Below, piece by piece: positions 14,330 to 19,344 of a stretch of DNA of 24,283 nucleotides. Position 1 is the first letter of the stretch. The number at the start of each line of letters is the position of its first letter. This DNA is from a virus. Both the position numbers and the translations under genes were made by a program. The DNA lies in the IMG/VR virus record IMGVR_UViG_3300032092_002842, positions 1-24,283 of that record; one strand, 5' to 3'. The notes under the pieces were generated by a model. It was given only the letters and a program-made list of their open reading frames with translations. It had not been told where the DNA came from and did not search any database.

Positions 14330-14617
14330 TTACTCTGGCTCAAAATTGTGCTCGTTGAGGTATTGCAGCACGTCTCGAGCGTGTGCCGCGCTTTCGTAAG
14401 CCGAGATGGTCTCGCTTTCGTAGGCATAGCGACCGAAGCTATCGCCGCCTTGCCAAACAACTGTCGCTTTCATGTGGCAGTCCTCCTGACCGTTTTTTCG
14501 AGTCTCCTCGATCTCCAGCATGGTAAGGTCTTCGTTCCAGTCGGTGATCGCATATTGCTCGCCATCGACTTCGAACGTGTAACTGACCGACTTCTTGTAC
14601 GCTACTTCTTGTGCCAT
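14330..14617 (-). CDS. Hypothetical small protein (95 aa)
   Basis: A soluble acidic protein begins MAQEVAYKKSVSYTFEVDGE. The first half is beta-rich and the end is helical (YESAAHARDVLQYLNEHNFE). GAGG precedes the start. It overlaps the HNH gene by 16 nt at its start, and both lie in the same minus-strand operon. No family recognised. Confidence 0.7.
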   Translation of the reverse strand: MAQEVAYKKSVSYTFEVDGEQYAITDWNEDLTMLEIEETRKNGQEDCHMKATVVWQGGDSFGRYAYESETISAYESAAHARDVLQYLNEHNFEPE

Positions 14618-15042
14618 CGTTTAACATCCTCTCGAACATTTGGGTTGTAAAGCGTCCAGGAGGGTCTACGCCACCCCCATGGACCGTCTGGGTCGTGACC
14701 AATGCGGAAGTGGTGCTCGCGGCAGAGCGTGATCAGATTGTCCATGTCCAGCTCGAGCTCAGGGTAATCCTTGAACGGCTTGATGTGGTGGACGTTCAAG
14801 TCCCACGACAGACCGCAAGCTTCGCAACGGGGGTGCAGCTCGACGAACTCGTTGCGGACAGCCTGCCACTTGCCAGAGCGTTCGCCGTAGGGAGTCATCG
14901 ACTCGACCGACTCAACATGCTGTTCGATCGGCTCGTCCGGTATCGAGCCTATCGCGTCGGAGAAAAAGTACGCGACGATACCGAGTAGGCAAACGCCGAG
15001 CAGCGTAAAAAACGCCTCTGCCAAAGCTTTACGTTGGGTCAT
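14602..15042 (-). CDS. HNH endonuclease with N-terminal membrane helix
   Basis: The 146-aa protein has a membrane segment at residues ~9-28 (AFFTLLGVCLLGIVAYFF). A zinc-type HNH domain follows: CEAC (73-76), the first catalytic His pair in NVHHIKPF (85-86), ELELDMDNLITLC with Asn102, and CREHH (107-111). HNH enzymes nick or cut DNA using a metal ion, and small phage HNH proteins often assist packaging or act as homing enzymes. A membrane anchor on one is unusual and would place the nuclease on the inner membrane face or outside it. The start ATG 15042 has GAGGTGACAG, a good ribosome site, so the anchor is not an artefact of a wrong start. Confidence 0.88.
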   Translation of the reverse strand: MTQRKALAEAFFTLLGVCLLGIVAYFFSDAIGSIPDEPIEQHVESVESMTPYGERSGKWQAVRNEFVELHPRCEACGLSWDLNVHHIKPFKDYPELELDMDNLITLCREHHFRIGHDPDGPWGWRRPSWTLYNPNVREDVKRWHKK

Positions 15043-15370
15043 CTGTCACCTCGTTTCGCATCGGTCGATTCACGCCTGGGATCGGATGCTCAAGTGTTAA
15101 TCGTGGGACGCTTGCAGAAAGAAACGCCGCAGCGAACATCGTCATAAACTCATCCGACAGCAAGACCTCGCGGATTGCTTGTTTCATGTCGGCTTGCGGG
15201 TCTCGACGCTCAATCAATTCAAGATCAGCAATTGCGGCCCAAGCGCATCTCCGTCCGCATTCGGATTTACACCGCACGCTATCAGATAGGAACTCTTTAA
15301 CGATTAGAGGCACCTTATATGGTTCGTCAGTCTTCAATCGCACCACATCGCCAATCTTAAATTTCGTCAT
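15029..15370 (-). CDS. YodC-like small phage protein
   Basis: I start at ATG 15370 because AAAAGGAAAAACG precedes it; a longer frame upstream is a shadow. The 113-aa protein opens MTKFKIGDVVRLKTDEPYKV, the signature of the YodC/DUF2158 family of small beta-barrel proteins with unknown function that are frequent in phages and enterobacteria. Cys in CKSECGRRC (residues ~35-43) is the usual central motif. A helical C-terminal extension of about 50 residues (QAIREVLLSDEFMTMFAAAF) is additional. It overlaps the following HNH gene by 14 nt. Confidence 0.75.
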   Translation of the reverse strand: MTKFKIGDVVRLKTDEPYKVPLIVKEFLSDSVRCKSECGRRCAWAAIADLELIERRDPQADMKQAIREVLLSDEFMTMFAAAFLSASVPRLTLEHPIPGVNRPMRNEVTDDPT

Positions 15371-15630
15371 CGTTTTTCCTTTTCGGCTTGGATTTTCTTC
15401 TGCGCAACACAAATGACGCACGGCGACAATGCAACGGTGTTGCCGCACGCACATAGATAGCTTGGAACGCGATAGAACTTTACGCCAGTTGTCGCTGGAG
15501 CGTCGGCTTCGCGGCATGCAAGACACTTCTTAGAATTGCTGTGTGTCAGTTGGTACTGTTCGCCACACTTGGCGCAATGGCTGTAGGCGGCTGCCTTGCG
15601 TGCTGGTCGTATTCGCTGGGTCGGTCTCAT
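15367..15630 (-). CDS. Zinc-ribbon protein (two CxxC pairs)
   Basis: The 87-aa protein has an N-terminal basic stretch, then CAKCGEQY and CLACRE (one zinc knuckle set) and CACGN with CVIC (a second set), spaced like a double zinc-ribbon. ACAGGAGATTTGCG is its ribosome site. It ends in a Lys/Glu tail and overlaps the YodC-like start by ATGA. Small zinc-ribbon proteins of this type in phages may bind nucleic acid or partner proteins; the function is unknown. It is the first coding gene after the structured RNA array. Confidence 0.75.
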   Translation of the reverse strand: MRPTQRIRPARKAAAYSHCAKCGEQYQLTHSNSKKCLACREADAPATTGVKFYRVPSYLCACGNTVALSPCVICVAQKKIQAEKEKR

Positions 15631-15652
15631 CGCAAATCTCCTGTTGTAAAAA

Positions 15653-15781
15653 GGGTAGAGTGTATACTGTGCAGCTCGGACTATGAATGCCTTACGCCAT
15701 TACGGGAACCGTTTTACCGATCTCACCAGCCAACCAGCGACTCCTCGTACAAGTCCGCCACTGATCCACACTCTCCTACCC
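15653..15781 (-). ncRNA. Structured RNA element E5 of the array
   Basis: The element's ends form GGGTAG/CTACCC and it is followed by TTTTT. A 5-bp stem with 7-nt loop (GACTT-GTACGAG-GAGTC) near 15742-15758 resembles an anticodon arm, with U at the position before a possible ACG triplet. No T-arm is evident near the 3' end, so this is the least tRNA-like unit. The TTTT spacer (15782-15785) joins it to E4. Confidence 0.35.
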
Positions 15782-15785
15782 AAAA

Positions 15786-15916
15786 GGACTGCGACGGGAT
15801 CGATCCGTCTTGGCTCGCTGCGAGTGTCAACGCAACACTCCCAAGCGAGCCTTTTAGCGTCGTTGTGCTGTCGCGATTTCATCGCGTCGGCACGCTAGCC
15901 CCACTGGCTACAGTCC
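15786..15916 (-). ncRNA. tRNA-like RNA element E4 (131 nt)
   Basis: The 5' strand GGACTGT pairs with the 3' strand GCAGTCC over 7 bp. A D-arm-like hairpin AGCC-AGTGG-GGCT follows directly. The next hairpin, CGCG-ATGAAAT-CGCG, could be read as an anticodon loop with U33 and GAA (Phe), and the T-arm position has GACGG-ATCGATC-CCGTC (5 bp, 7-nt loop). Between them is a large extra hairpin (GGCTCGCT pairing with AGCGAGCC, and GAGTGT with ACACTC), which makes the element 131 nt instead of about 75. A tRNA with a big insertion or a tRNA mimic are both possible. Confidence 0.45.
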
Positions 15917-15920
15917 AAAA

Positions 15921-15986
15921 GGACCGTGCGGGACTGGCTACCTGCTTGGCGTGGGATACTCGATGTTCCAACCACGCCGCCGATCC
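15921..15986 (-). ncRNA. tRNA-like RNA element E3
   Basis: The ends GGATCG and CGGTCC pair (6 bp, one G-U), matching the ends of E1 and E2. Inside are GGCGTGG/CCACGCC and a T-arm-like hairpin with GCAGG/CCCGC just before the 3' strand. It is 66 nt and separated by TTTT from E4. No anticodon can be read with confidence. Confidence 0.4.
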
Positions 15987-16067
15987 TCGCTGGTAAGGTG
16001 TGTCCAGCTTGCGGAATCTCACCGCAACCTCTATCCGTTTGCTTTCGCAGGCGTTTGCATCCCTAAA

Positions 16068-16160
16068 GGATCGTGCAGGTTTCGATCCTGCCGTGCTCTG
16101 TAACGGTCCTAGAAACCGCTTCCTCCGGCTTTCCAGTGTGACGCGACACACCGCCGATCC
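16068..16160 (-). ncRNA. tRNA-like RNA element E2 (93 nt)
   Basis: GGATCG at the 5' end pairs with CGATCC at the 3' end. The T-arm position has GCAGG-ATCGAAA-CCTGC, very close to a normal tRNA T-arm apart from A in place of T54. A 5-bp stem with loop TTCTAGG (16103-16119) could present a CUA triplet. An extra hairpin (GTGTG/CACAC) replaces a normal D-arm. Length and T-arm suggest a divergent class II tRNA; the anticodon is uncertain. Confidence 0.45.
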
Positions 16161-16162
16161 AG

Positions 16163-16231
16163 TTGCGGGTCTAGGAATCGCACCTAGCACTCGGAGCTTA
16201 TGAGACTCCGATGGGCGCTAGCCCACCCGCA
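16163..16231 (-). tRNA. tRNA with CAU anticodon (Met-like), short D-arm
   Basis: The acceptor strands TGCGGGT and ACCCGCA pair perfectly over 7 bp. The anticodon arm is GGAGT-CTCATAA-GCTCC, with U33 and anticodon CAU. The T-arm is CTAGG-TGCGATT-CCTAG. The D-arm is reduced to GGGC-TAGC-GCCC, giving only 69 nt with no encoded CCA. It would read AUG, or AUA if the C is lysidine-modified. It lies 2 nt from E2 and 7 nt from E1, in a tight array typical of phage tRNA clusters. Confidence 0.7.
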
Positions 16232-16238
16232 ATAAAAA

Positions 16239-16342
16239 GGATCGTGCAGATTTTCACCTGCTAATCGACTTGCCTACATTCCGGCGCTTGTGGCTCCGTA
16301 GAGCCCTGCAACACCGTGCTGTAGATCGCACCGACCCGATCC
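16239..16342 (-). ncRNA. tRNA-like RNA element E1 (104 nt)
   Basis: GGATCG and CGATCC at the two ends pair as in E2, followed by TTTTT. A hairpin GCAG-loop-CTGC precedes the 3' strand as a T-arm would, and an internal hairpin closes with the stable UACG tetraloop (GGCTC-TACG-GAGCC). I cannot identify an anticodon arm. A further hairpin (GCAACT/AGTTGC) lies upstream at about 16345-16361. Confidence 0.4.
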
Positions 16343-16361
16343 TCGCAACTTAGGCAGTTGC

Positions 16362-16488
16362 CGCCCGATGAGGTTTAGAGGTCACATCGTTTACTCACCT
16401 CAATGCCGGGTACGTTATCCGGCGTGCTGTCCGTAAGCACCGTACACCCTCAGCAGCCGATCCTCTCCCCCCGACTGCCGAGCATGGA
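16362..16488 (-). other. Upstream part of the RNA array (E0), noncoding
   Basis: This stretch between the secreted-protein stop and E1 begins, on the minus strand, after GGATCGG near 16460, the same 5' sequence as E1-E3. It holds stems such as GTGCT/AGCAC and GCCGG/CCGGC. No matching CGATCC 3' end is visible, so it may be a degraded member of the array or the 3' untranslated region of the upstream gene. Confidence 0.35.
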
Positions 16489-16734
16489 TCAACCGCGTCT
16501 TCGACAACGCAGGATGGGTCTTCGCAAAACGCGAGTCGCACTGGCAACCGTCGATCGCACAGGCTGAGCCTCGCCGACGACCTGCACAGCTCGCACAGGC
16601 AACGCAACTACCGACACCGCGGCAGAAGCCACGCGAGCCGCACACTGACCGCCGAGACAGTCCTGAGCCGACGCTGGCAACGTTGCCACCAACAGAGCCA
16701 CAACCAACATGATTGCCGACCTGATGCTTTTCAT
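16489..16734 (-). CDS. Small exported protein with signal peptide
   Basis: The 81-aa product starts at ATG 16734, preceded by a perfect AGGAGG at about 8 nt. It has a textbook signal peptide (MKSIRSAIMLVVALLVATLP, cleavage after ASA near residue 23), then QDCLGGQCAARVASAA with two close Cys and an Arg/Val/Ala-rich basic tail ending RRPILRCRRRG. The mature part would be about 58 residues. A small cationic exported protein in an early phage operon could alter the envelope, block superinfection or be an antimicrobial-like factor; nothing in the sequence decides. Its promoter (16784-16811) belongs to the repeated promoter family, and the RNA array follows on the same strand. Confidence 0.8.
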   Translation of the reverse strand: MKSIRSAIMLVVALLVATLPASAQDCLGGQCAARVASAAVSVVALPVRAVQVVGEAQPVRSTVASATRVLRRPILRCRRRG

Positions 16735-16783
16735 AATCAAATCCTCCTGAAACATGGAACCCAAAACCTCAACCAAAAACGAC

Positions 16784-16811
16784 ATGATAGCACATTGACC
16801 CGTCAACGCAA
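16784..16811 (-). promoter_or_regulatory. Phage promoter, TTGCGT family (copy 1)
   Basis: The minus strand has TTGCGT, a 16-bp spacer containing GGGTC, and TATCAT. RNA would begin near 16777, about 43 nt before the exported-protein start. The spacer box and preceding C are shared with the copies at 18873, 19313 and 22723. Confidence 0.65.
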
Positions 16812-16827
16812 GAGCAGGTTGGGGAAA

Positions 16828-17409
16828 TTACGACGGCGAAGTGTAGTTTGTGTCCAGCGGGATTTGTTCGCCTTCGGGTACTAAAGGGAAGTCTTCGTGT
16901 TCAAAATACGCTTCAAAGCCTATTTCCGCAGAACCCGAGACGTTTTTGAGCGTCATGCCACGCGGGTATCCGTACCGCACAGCAAACGCTTTTGTTCCGT
17001 TTTCTTCCAAAAATTGCACCATCGAAGCACTGACTCGAAAACGCTTGATACGGGTAGCACCTCCGCTGCGAATAGACTTAGGCATTCCCAAACCTATTTT
17101 GCGTAGCTTTTGGGAGATGAAAGGCTCGGCTAAGTACATATCAAGGTGCTCGCGTTTGATCCCGCTGGCGAAGTAGACGTAAGCCAGAAGGTCGTCGTCG
17201 CTGCGCACCCTCCGCAAAACATACTCGCATTTTTCATACGTGAAAGCGTTTACTGGCTCGTACTGATTGACTATCGCTGACGGACCCGTAAACAAATGCA
17301 ATCGGTCGTCTGGGTCATACGGGACAACAGTCTTCTCCATCGGAATCTTGCCGCTGTCGAGGCTTTCGATTTTTCCGTGCTGGCAACCACCGACAAACAA
17401 AACGTTCAT
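16828..17409 (-). CDS. Hypothetical protein (193 aa), VLFVGGCQHG start
   Basis: A soluble protein begins MNVLFVGGCQHGKIESLDSG, sharing the N-terminal strand and GG-x-x-H pattern with the protein at 13160-13486. It continues with a charged mid-region (YEKCEYVLRRVRSDDDLLAY) and the segment IKREHLDMYLAEPFI. The N-terminal motif is common in short phage proteins of unknown role; the remaining 150 residues are not recognised. It overlaps the preceding small gene by ATGA. A GAAGGAG ribosome site lies about 10 nt before the ATG. Confidence 0.75.
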   Translation of the reverse strand: MNVLFVGGCQHGKIESLDSGKIPMEKTVVPYDPDDRLHLFTGPSAIVNQYEPVNAFTYEKCEYVLRRVRSDDDLLAYVYFASGIKREHLDMYLAEPFISQKLRKIGLGMPKSIRSGGATRIKRFRVSASMVQFLEENGTKAFAVRYGYPRGMTLKNVSGSAEIGFEAYFEHEDFPLVPEGEQIPLDTNYTSPS

Positions 17410-17723
17410 AATGGCGCAACTCCTTCAGCGTGGTTTTTTTGTTCAATCCCTAAGTATCGCAACAGCGCATTGCGAACAAGCAGCATGAACTGTTCATCGC
17501 TTGCTTCGCAAACGCCAAACAAAGCGCCGCCTATGTTCTTTACTCTGTAGCGGATGCGTTGAGGCTTTGACAACTCAACCCGATCGGTTAGTCCTACGTA
17601 ATTGCAAGGGTCAAGATCTGGCTCCGCTGGAACCTCAAACCAAAAGTACGGCTTGCTGACCGTGATGCGTGTTCCGCGTCTCGGACCATCGAGAAAATAC
17701 AGTTCGTACTTCTGGTCGCTCAT
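17406..17723 (-). CDS. Hypothetical protein (105 aa), YELYFLDGPRRG type
   Basis: ATG 17723 is chosen for its AAGGAGGTGGCGCC ribosome site; the longer frame is spurious. The protein opens MSDQKYELYFLDGPRRGTRI, again a strand followed by DG-P-x-x-G, similar to the small proteins downstream and suggesting a family of paralogous accessory proteins. It is beta-rich (SKPYFWFEVPAEPDL, RIRYRVKNIGGALFG) with a helical end. Both ends overlap neighbours by ATGA, so it is tightly coupled within the operon. Function unknown. Confidence 0.75.
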   Translation of the reverse strand: MSDQKYELYFLDGPRRGTRITVSKPYFWFEVPAEPDLDPCNYVGLTDRVELSKPQRIRYRVKNIGGALFGVCEASDEQFMLLVRNALLRYLGIEQKNHAEGVAPL

Positions 17724-17818
17724 GGCGCCACCTCCTTGGCTACGCGCGTATTTAGCATCCACACAAGATTGCGTTGCTGTTCAGCCGCGTACCTCGTTCG
17801 TACTTTGTATGTTTTCAT
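17720..17818 (-). CDS. Very small protein (32 aa)
   Basis: ATG 17818 is preceded by GGGAGAATTAAGACG and the frame ends at the ATGA of the next gene. The peptide MKTYKVRTRYAAEQQRNLVW followed by MLNTRVAKEVAP is basic and helical. The overlap geometry and ribosome site match its neighbours, which supports translation despite the size. No function can be proposed. Confidence 0.6.
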   Translation of the reverse strand: MKTYKVRTRYAAEQQRNLVWMLNTRVAKEVAP

Positions 17819-17832
17819 CGTCTTAATTCTCC

Positions 17833-18144
17833 CTAGCCGCCGTGTTTTTCGAGTAAGTCCTTGGTTGCCCAAAACACAACCCTAGCCTTTTTCGCTTTTT
17901 CGCCATGCTCAAGAGGAATGCCTAGATTGTGAATCATCCTCAGTAACTCCAGCATCCTCGGAGCGTCGGCCATAAGTTCGGCGTTGGCTTTAGCAAAACC
18001 AAAATAATCCTCGCGGCACATTGCTGCCTGGGTAAAACCAACAACAAAACCACCAGGTCCAATTATCCTGTAACCGAGCCCGCCATCGCGCTGGACTCCG
18101 TCCTGTACTTCCCACGGCCCCGGAGTAAATTTCGATTCTGCCAT
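17833..18144 (-). CDS. Phage protein with TPGPWEV N-terminus
   Basis: I start at ATG 18144 because AAAGGA sits 8 nt upstream; 18147 is also an ATG. The 103-aa protein begins MAESKFTPGPWEVQDGVQRD and contains ANAELMADAPRMLELL. That combination (FTPGPW near the start and a NA-x-L-x-A-x-A-P-x-x-L-x-x-L helix) is a widespread phage protein type of unknown function, usually found in early-gene cassettes. Confidence 0.8.
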   Translation of the reverse strand: MAESKFTPGPWEVQDGVQRDGGLGYRIIGPGGFVVGFTQAAMCREDYFGFAKANAELMADAPRMLELLRMIHNLGIPLEHGEKAKKARVVFWATKDLLEKHGG

Positions 18145-18166
18145 CATGTTTCCTTTCGAGTTAAAA

Positions 18167-18322
18167 TCACTCGGTCCCGTTCCACACTCGCTCCAGGTAG
18201 TCCAGATCGCTTTGGCTCGCACAGATGCCTAGCCCAAGTTCCTGGCAACGCCTGACGTGCCAATCGAGCGCATGCGCAAGCCATAGCCATCGAACATGCC
18301 GAATACCCCATAGTCGCTTCAT
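18167..18322 (-). CDS. Small protein (51 aa) in early operon
   Basis: ATG 18322 overlaps the stop of the gene before it (ATGA), and GCAGGTGG lies at ribosome-site distance. The product MKRLWGIRHVRWLWLAHALD, ending SDLDYLERVWNGTE, is rich in Trp, Arg and His and mostly helical. It is too short to have been found by a length cut-off, but the junction and acidic C-terminus argue for a real gene. Function unknown. Confidence 0.65.
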   Translation of the reverse strand: MKRLWGIRHVRWLWLAHALDWHVRRCQELGLGICASQSDLDYLERVWNGTE

Positions 18323-18429
18323 GATGCCACCTGCGCCTTCAACTTGTAAACGGCTTCCTTCAGGACACCAGTGAGGGTTTCCAATCCGTTGAGGGATTCG
18401 ATCAACTCTAGTGTCTCACAACGCTGCAT
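18319..18429 (-). CDS. Very small protein (36 aa) in early operon
   Basis: ATG 18429 opens MQRCETLELIESLNGLETLT and ends at the ATGA shared with the 51-aa gene. The composition is a single amphipathic helix. No clear ribosome site is visible, which is the main reason for doubt; its coupling to the next gene supports it. Confidence 0.5.
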   Translation of the reverse strand: MQRCETLELIESLNGLETLTGVLKEAVYKLKAQVAS

Positions 18430-18441
18430 ACACAAGGTCTT

Positions 18442-18603
18442 TTACGTCCCGTCAACAGTCAACACCCTGCAAAATCGAAACGCGAACAACGCTGGATTGC
18501 CTTGCTTTAGAAACTCGCTTGGTATCTTAATGGTCGCATCGATCCCTTCGCAATGCGTTTTGGTGAACGTCTCCCACCACGCCAAAAACTCAGGTAGTTT
18601 CAT
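18442..18603 (-). CDS. Small protein (53 aa), MKLPEFLAWW
   Basis: ATG 18603 overlaps the upstream stop (ATGA) and has GGGA at suitable distance. The peptide MKLPEFLAWWETFTKTHCEG then IDATIKIPSEFLKQGNPALF has a folded-domain look (aromatic helix, two strands). The family is unknown. It belongs to the same early cassette, transcribed from the promoter at 18873. Confidence 0.65.
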   Translation of the reverse strand: MKLPEFLAWWETFTKTHCEGIDATIKIPSEFLKQGNPALFAFRFCRVLTVDGT

Positions 18604-18830
18604 GTGTTGTCGTCCCATGACCATTCGGGATACCCATCGCCGTAAAAGTAGTCCTGAACCGCCTTCATCTTCTCTTCCTCAGTGGCAGCATCCCATGCCG
18701 CACGATCGTCAAAGCCAAGCTCCTCCGCAGTCGTAATCGCGTGCCGACCGCTTTGGCAGTTCGACCCGTCGTCTACCGTCACTCGGATCTCGTCGCCTTT
18801 CGGCTTCGGCGTGTTGTCAAAACCACCCAT
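18600..18830 (-). CDS. Small acidic protein (76 aa), first gene after a phage promoter
   Basis: ATG 18830 has GGGAGTTGATC as its ribosome site; the longer frame lies upstream of the promoter and is not used. The product starts MGGFDNTPKPKGDEIRVTVD and ends YGDGYPEWSWDDNT. It is strongly acidic, and a small DNA-mimic or protein inhibitor is conceivable, but nothing specific supports that. It heads the small-gene operon that continues to 17406. Confidence 0.7.
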   Translation of the reverse strand: MGGFDNTPKPKGDEIRVTVDDGSNCQSGRHAITTAEELGFDDRAAWDAATEEEKMKAVQDYFYGDGYPEWSWDDNT

Positions 18831-18872
18831 GATCAACTCCCGTATTGGAAACGTTACCACCCCGCCAACGCA

Positions 18873-18901
18873 ATTGTACCGCGATGGACCCAGAAACGCA
18901 A
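18873..18901 (-). promoter_or_regulatory. Phage promoter, TTGCGT family (copy 2)
   Basis: TTGCGT and TACAAT on the minus strand are 17 bp apart, with GGGTC in the same register as in the other copies. RNA would begin near 18866, about 36 nt before the 76-aa gene. Confidence 0.7.
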
Positions 18902-18953
18902 GACCAGCAGACGACCAAACAGCAGCAAGCATATATGATGCCCCGAAAGCAGC

Positions 18954-19265
18954 CTACCAAGCCATCGCCTCGAGAATCGTCTGACGCATCTTCGCTCTCG
19001 TAATCCGCATCGTCGTTGCTCGAGCCTCTTCCAGGCTTGCGCATTGCCAATCGCTGAGTGTGTACAACGCCTTGACCGCTCGAGCCGCATCCTCGGCACG
19101 ACCGAACGTCATTTCGCCGTAATACGCCAATGTCTTCCCGAAACTCCACCCGATACGCCACCCAGGATCGCGACCACTTTCGCCCCAAGTCAACGAGCCT
19201 GGATCCTCATCGAACGGCTTTTTCACGTTGTCGTAAACCGCTACCCAGCGACCAATCTCTGACAT
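18954..19265 (-). CDS. Hypothetical protein (103 aa)
   Basis: ATG 19265 gives MSEIGRWVAVYDNVKKPFDE; the longer upstream frame crosses a promoter. A beta-rich N-terminal half (YYGEMTFGRAED) is followed by helical stretches. The residues WAVYD-type and the WGESGRDPGWRIGWSFG turn are not a motif I recognise. The start has only a weak AGAG ribosome site. It is transcribed from the promoter at 19313 and is separated from the next gene by 123 nt containing another promoter. Confidence 0.65.
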   Translation of the reverse strand: MSEIGRWVAVYDNVKKPFDEDPGSLTWGESGRDPGWRIGWSFGKTLAYYGEMTFGRAEDAARAVKALYTLSDWQCASLEEARATTMRITRAKMRQTILEAMAW

Positions 19266-19312
19266 CGTGGCAATCTCTATCGCAAAAACACACCAACCAC
19301 AACACAAACGAC

Positions 19313-19341
19313 AATTTACTCGCATGGACCCGATGACGCAA
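19313..19341 (-). promoter_or_regulatory. Phage promoter, TTGCGT family (copy 3)
   Basis: TTGCGT, 17 bp, TAAATT on the minus strand, with spacer CATCGGGTCCATGCGAG. Over the 29-bp element it is nearly identical to the copy at 22723. RNA would start near 19306, giving a 41-nt leader for the 103-aa gene. It overlaps the end of the methyltransferase gene closely. Confidence 0.7.
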
Positions 19342-19344
19342 GTG

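Noticed and set aside
15653-16466. CRISPR-like repeats in the structured region
   Set aside because: The repeated GGATCGG/CGATCC words are few, unevenly spaced and pair with each other as stems, with no equal-length spacers.
16395-16645. Two Cys/Arg-rich minus frames overlapping the exported protein
   Set aside because: They are alternative frames of the signal-peptide gene, without ribosome sites; the exported protein has a perfect AGGAGG.
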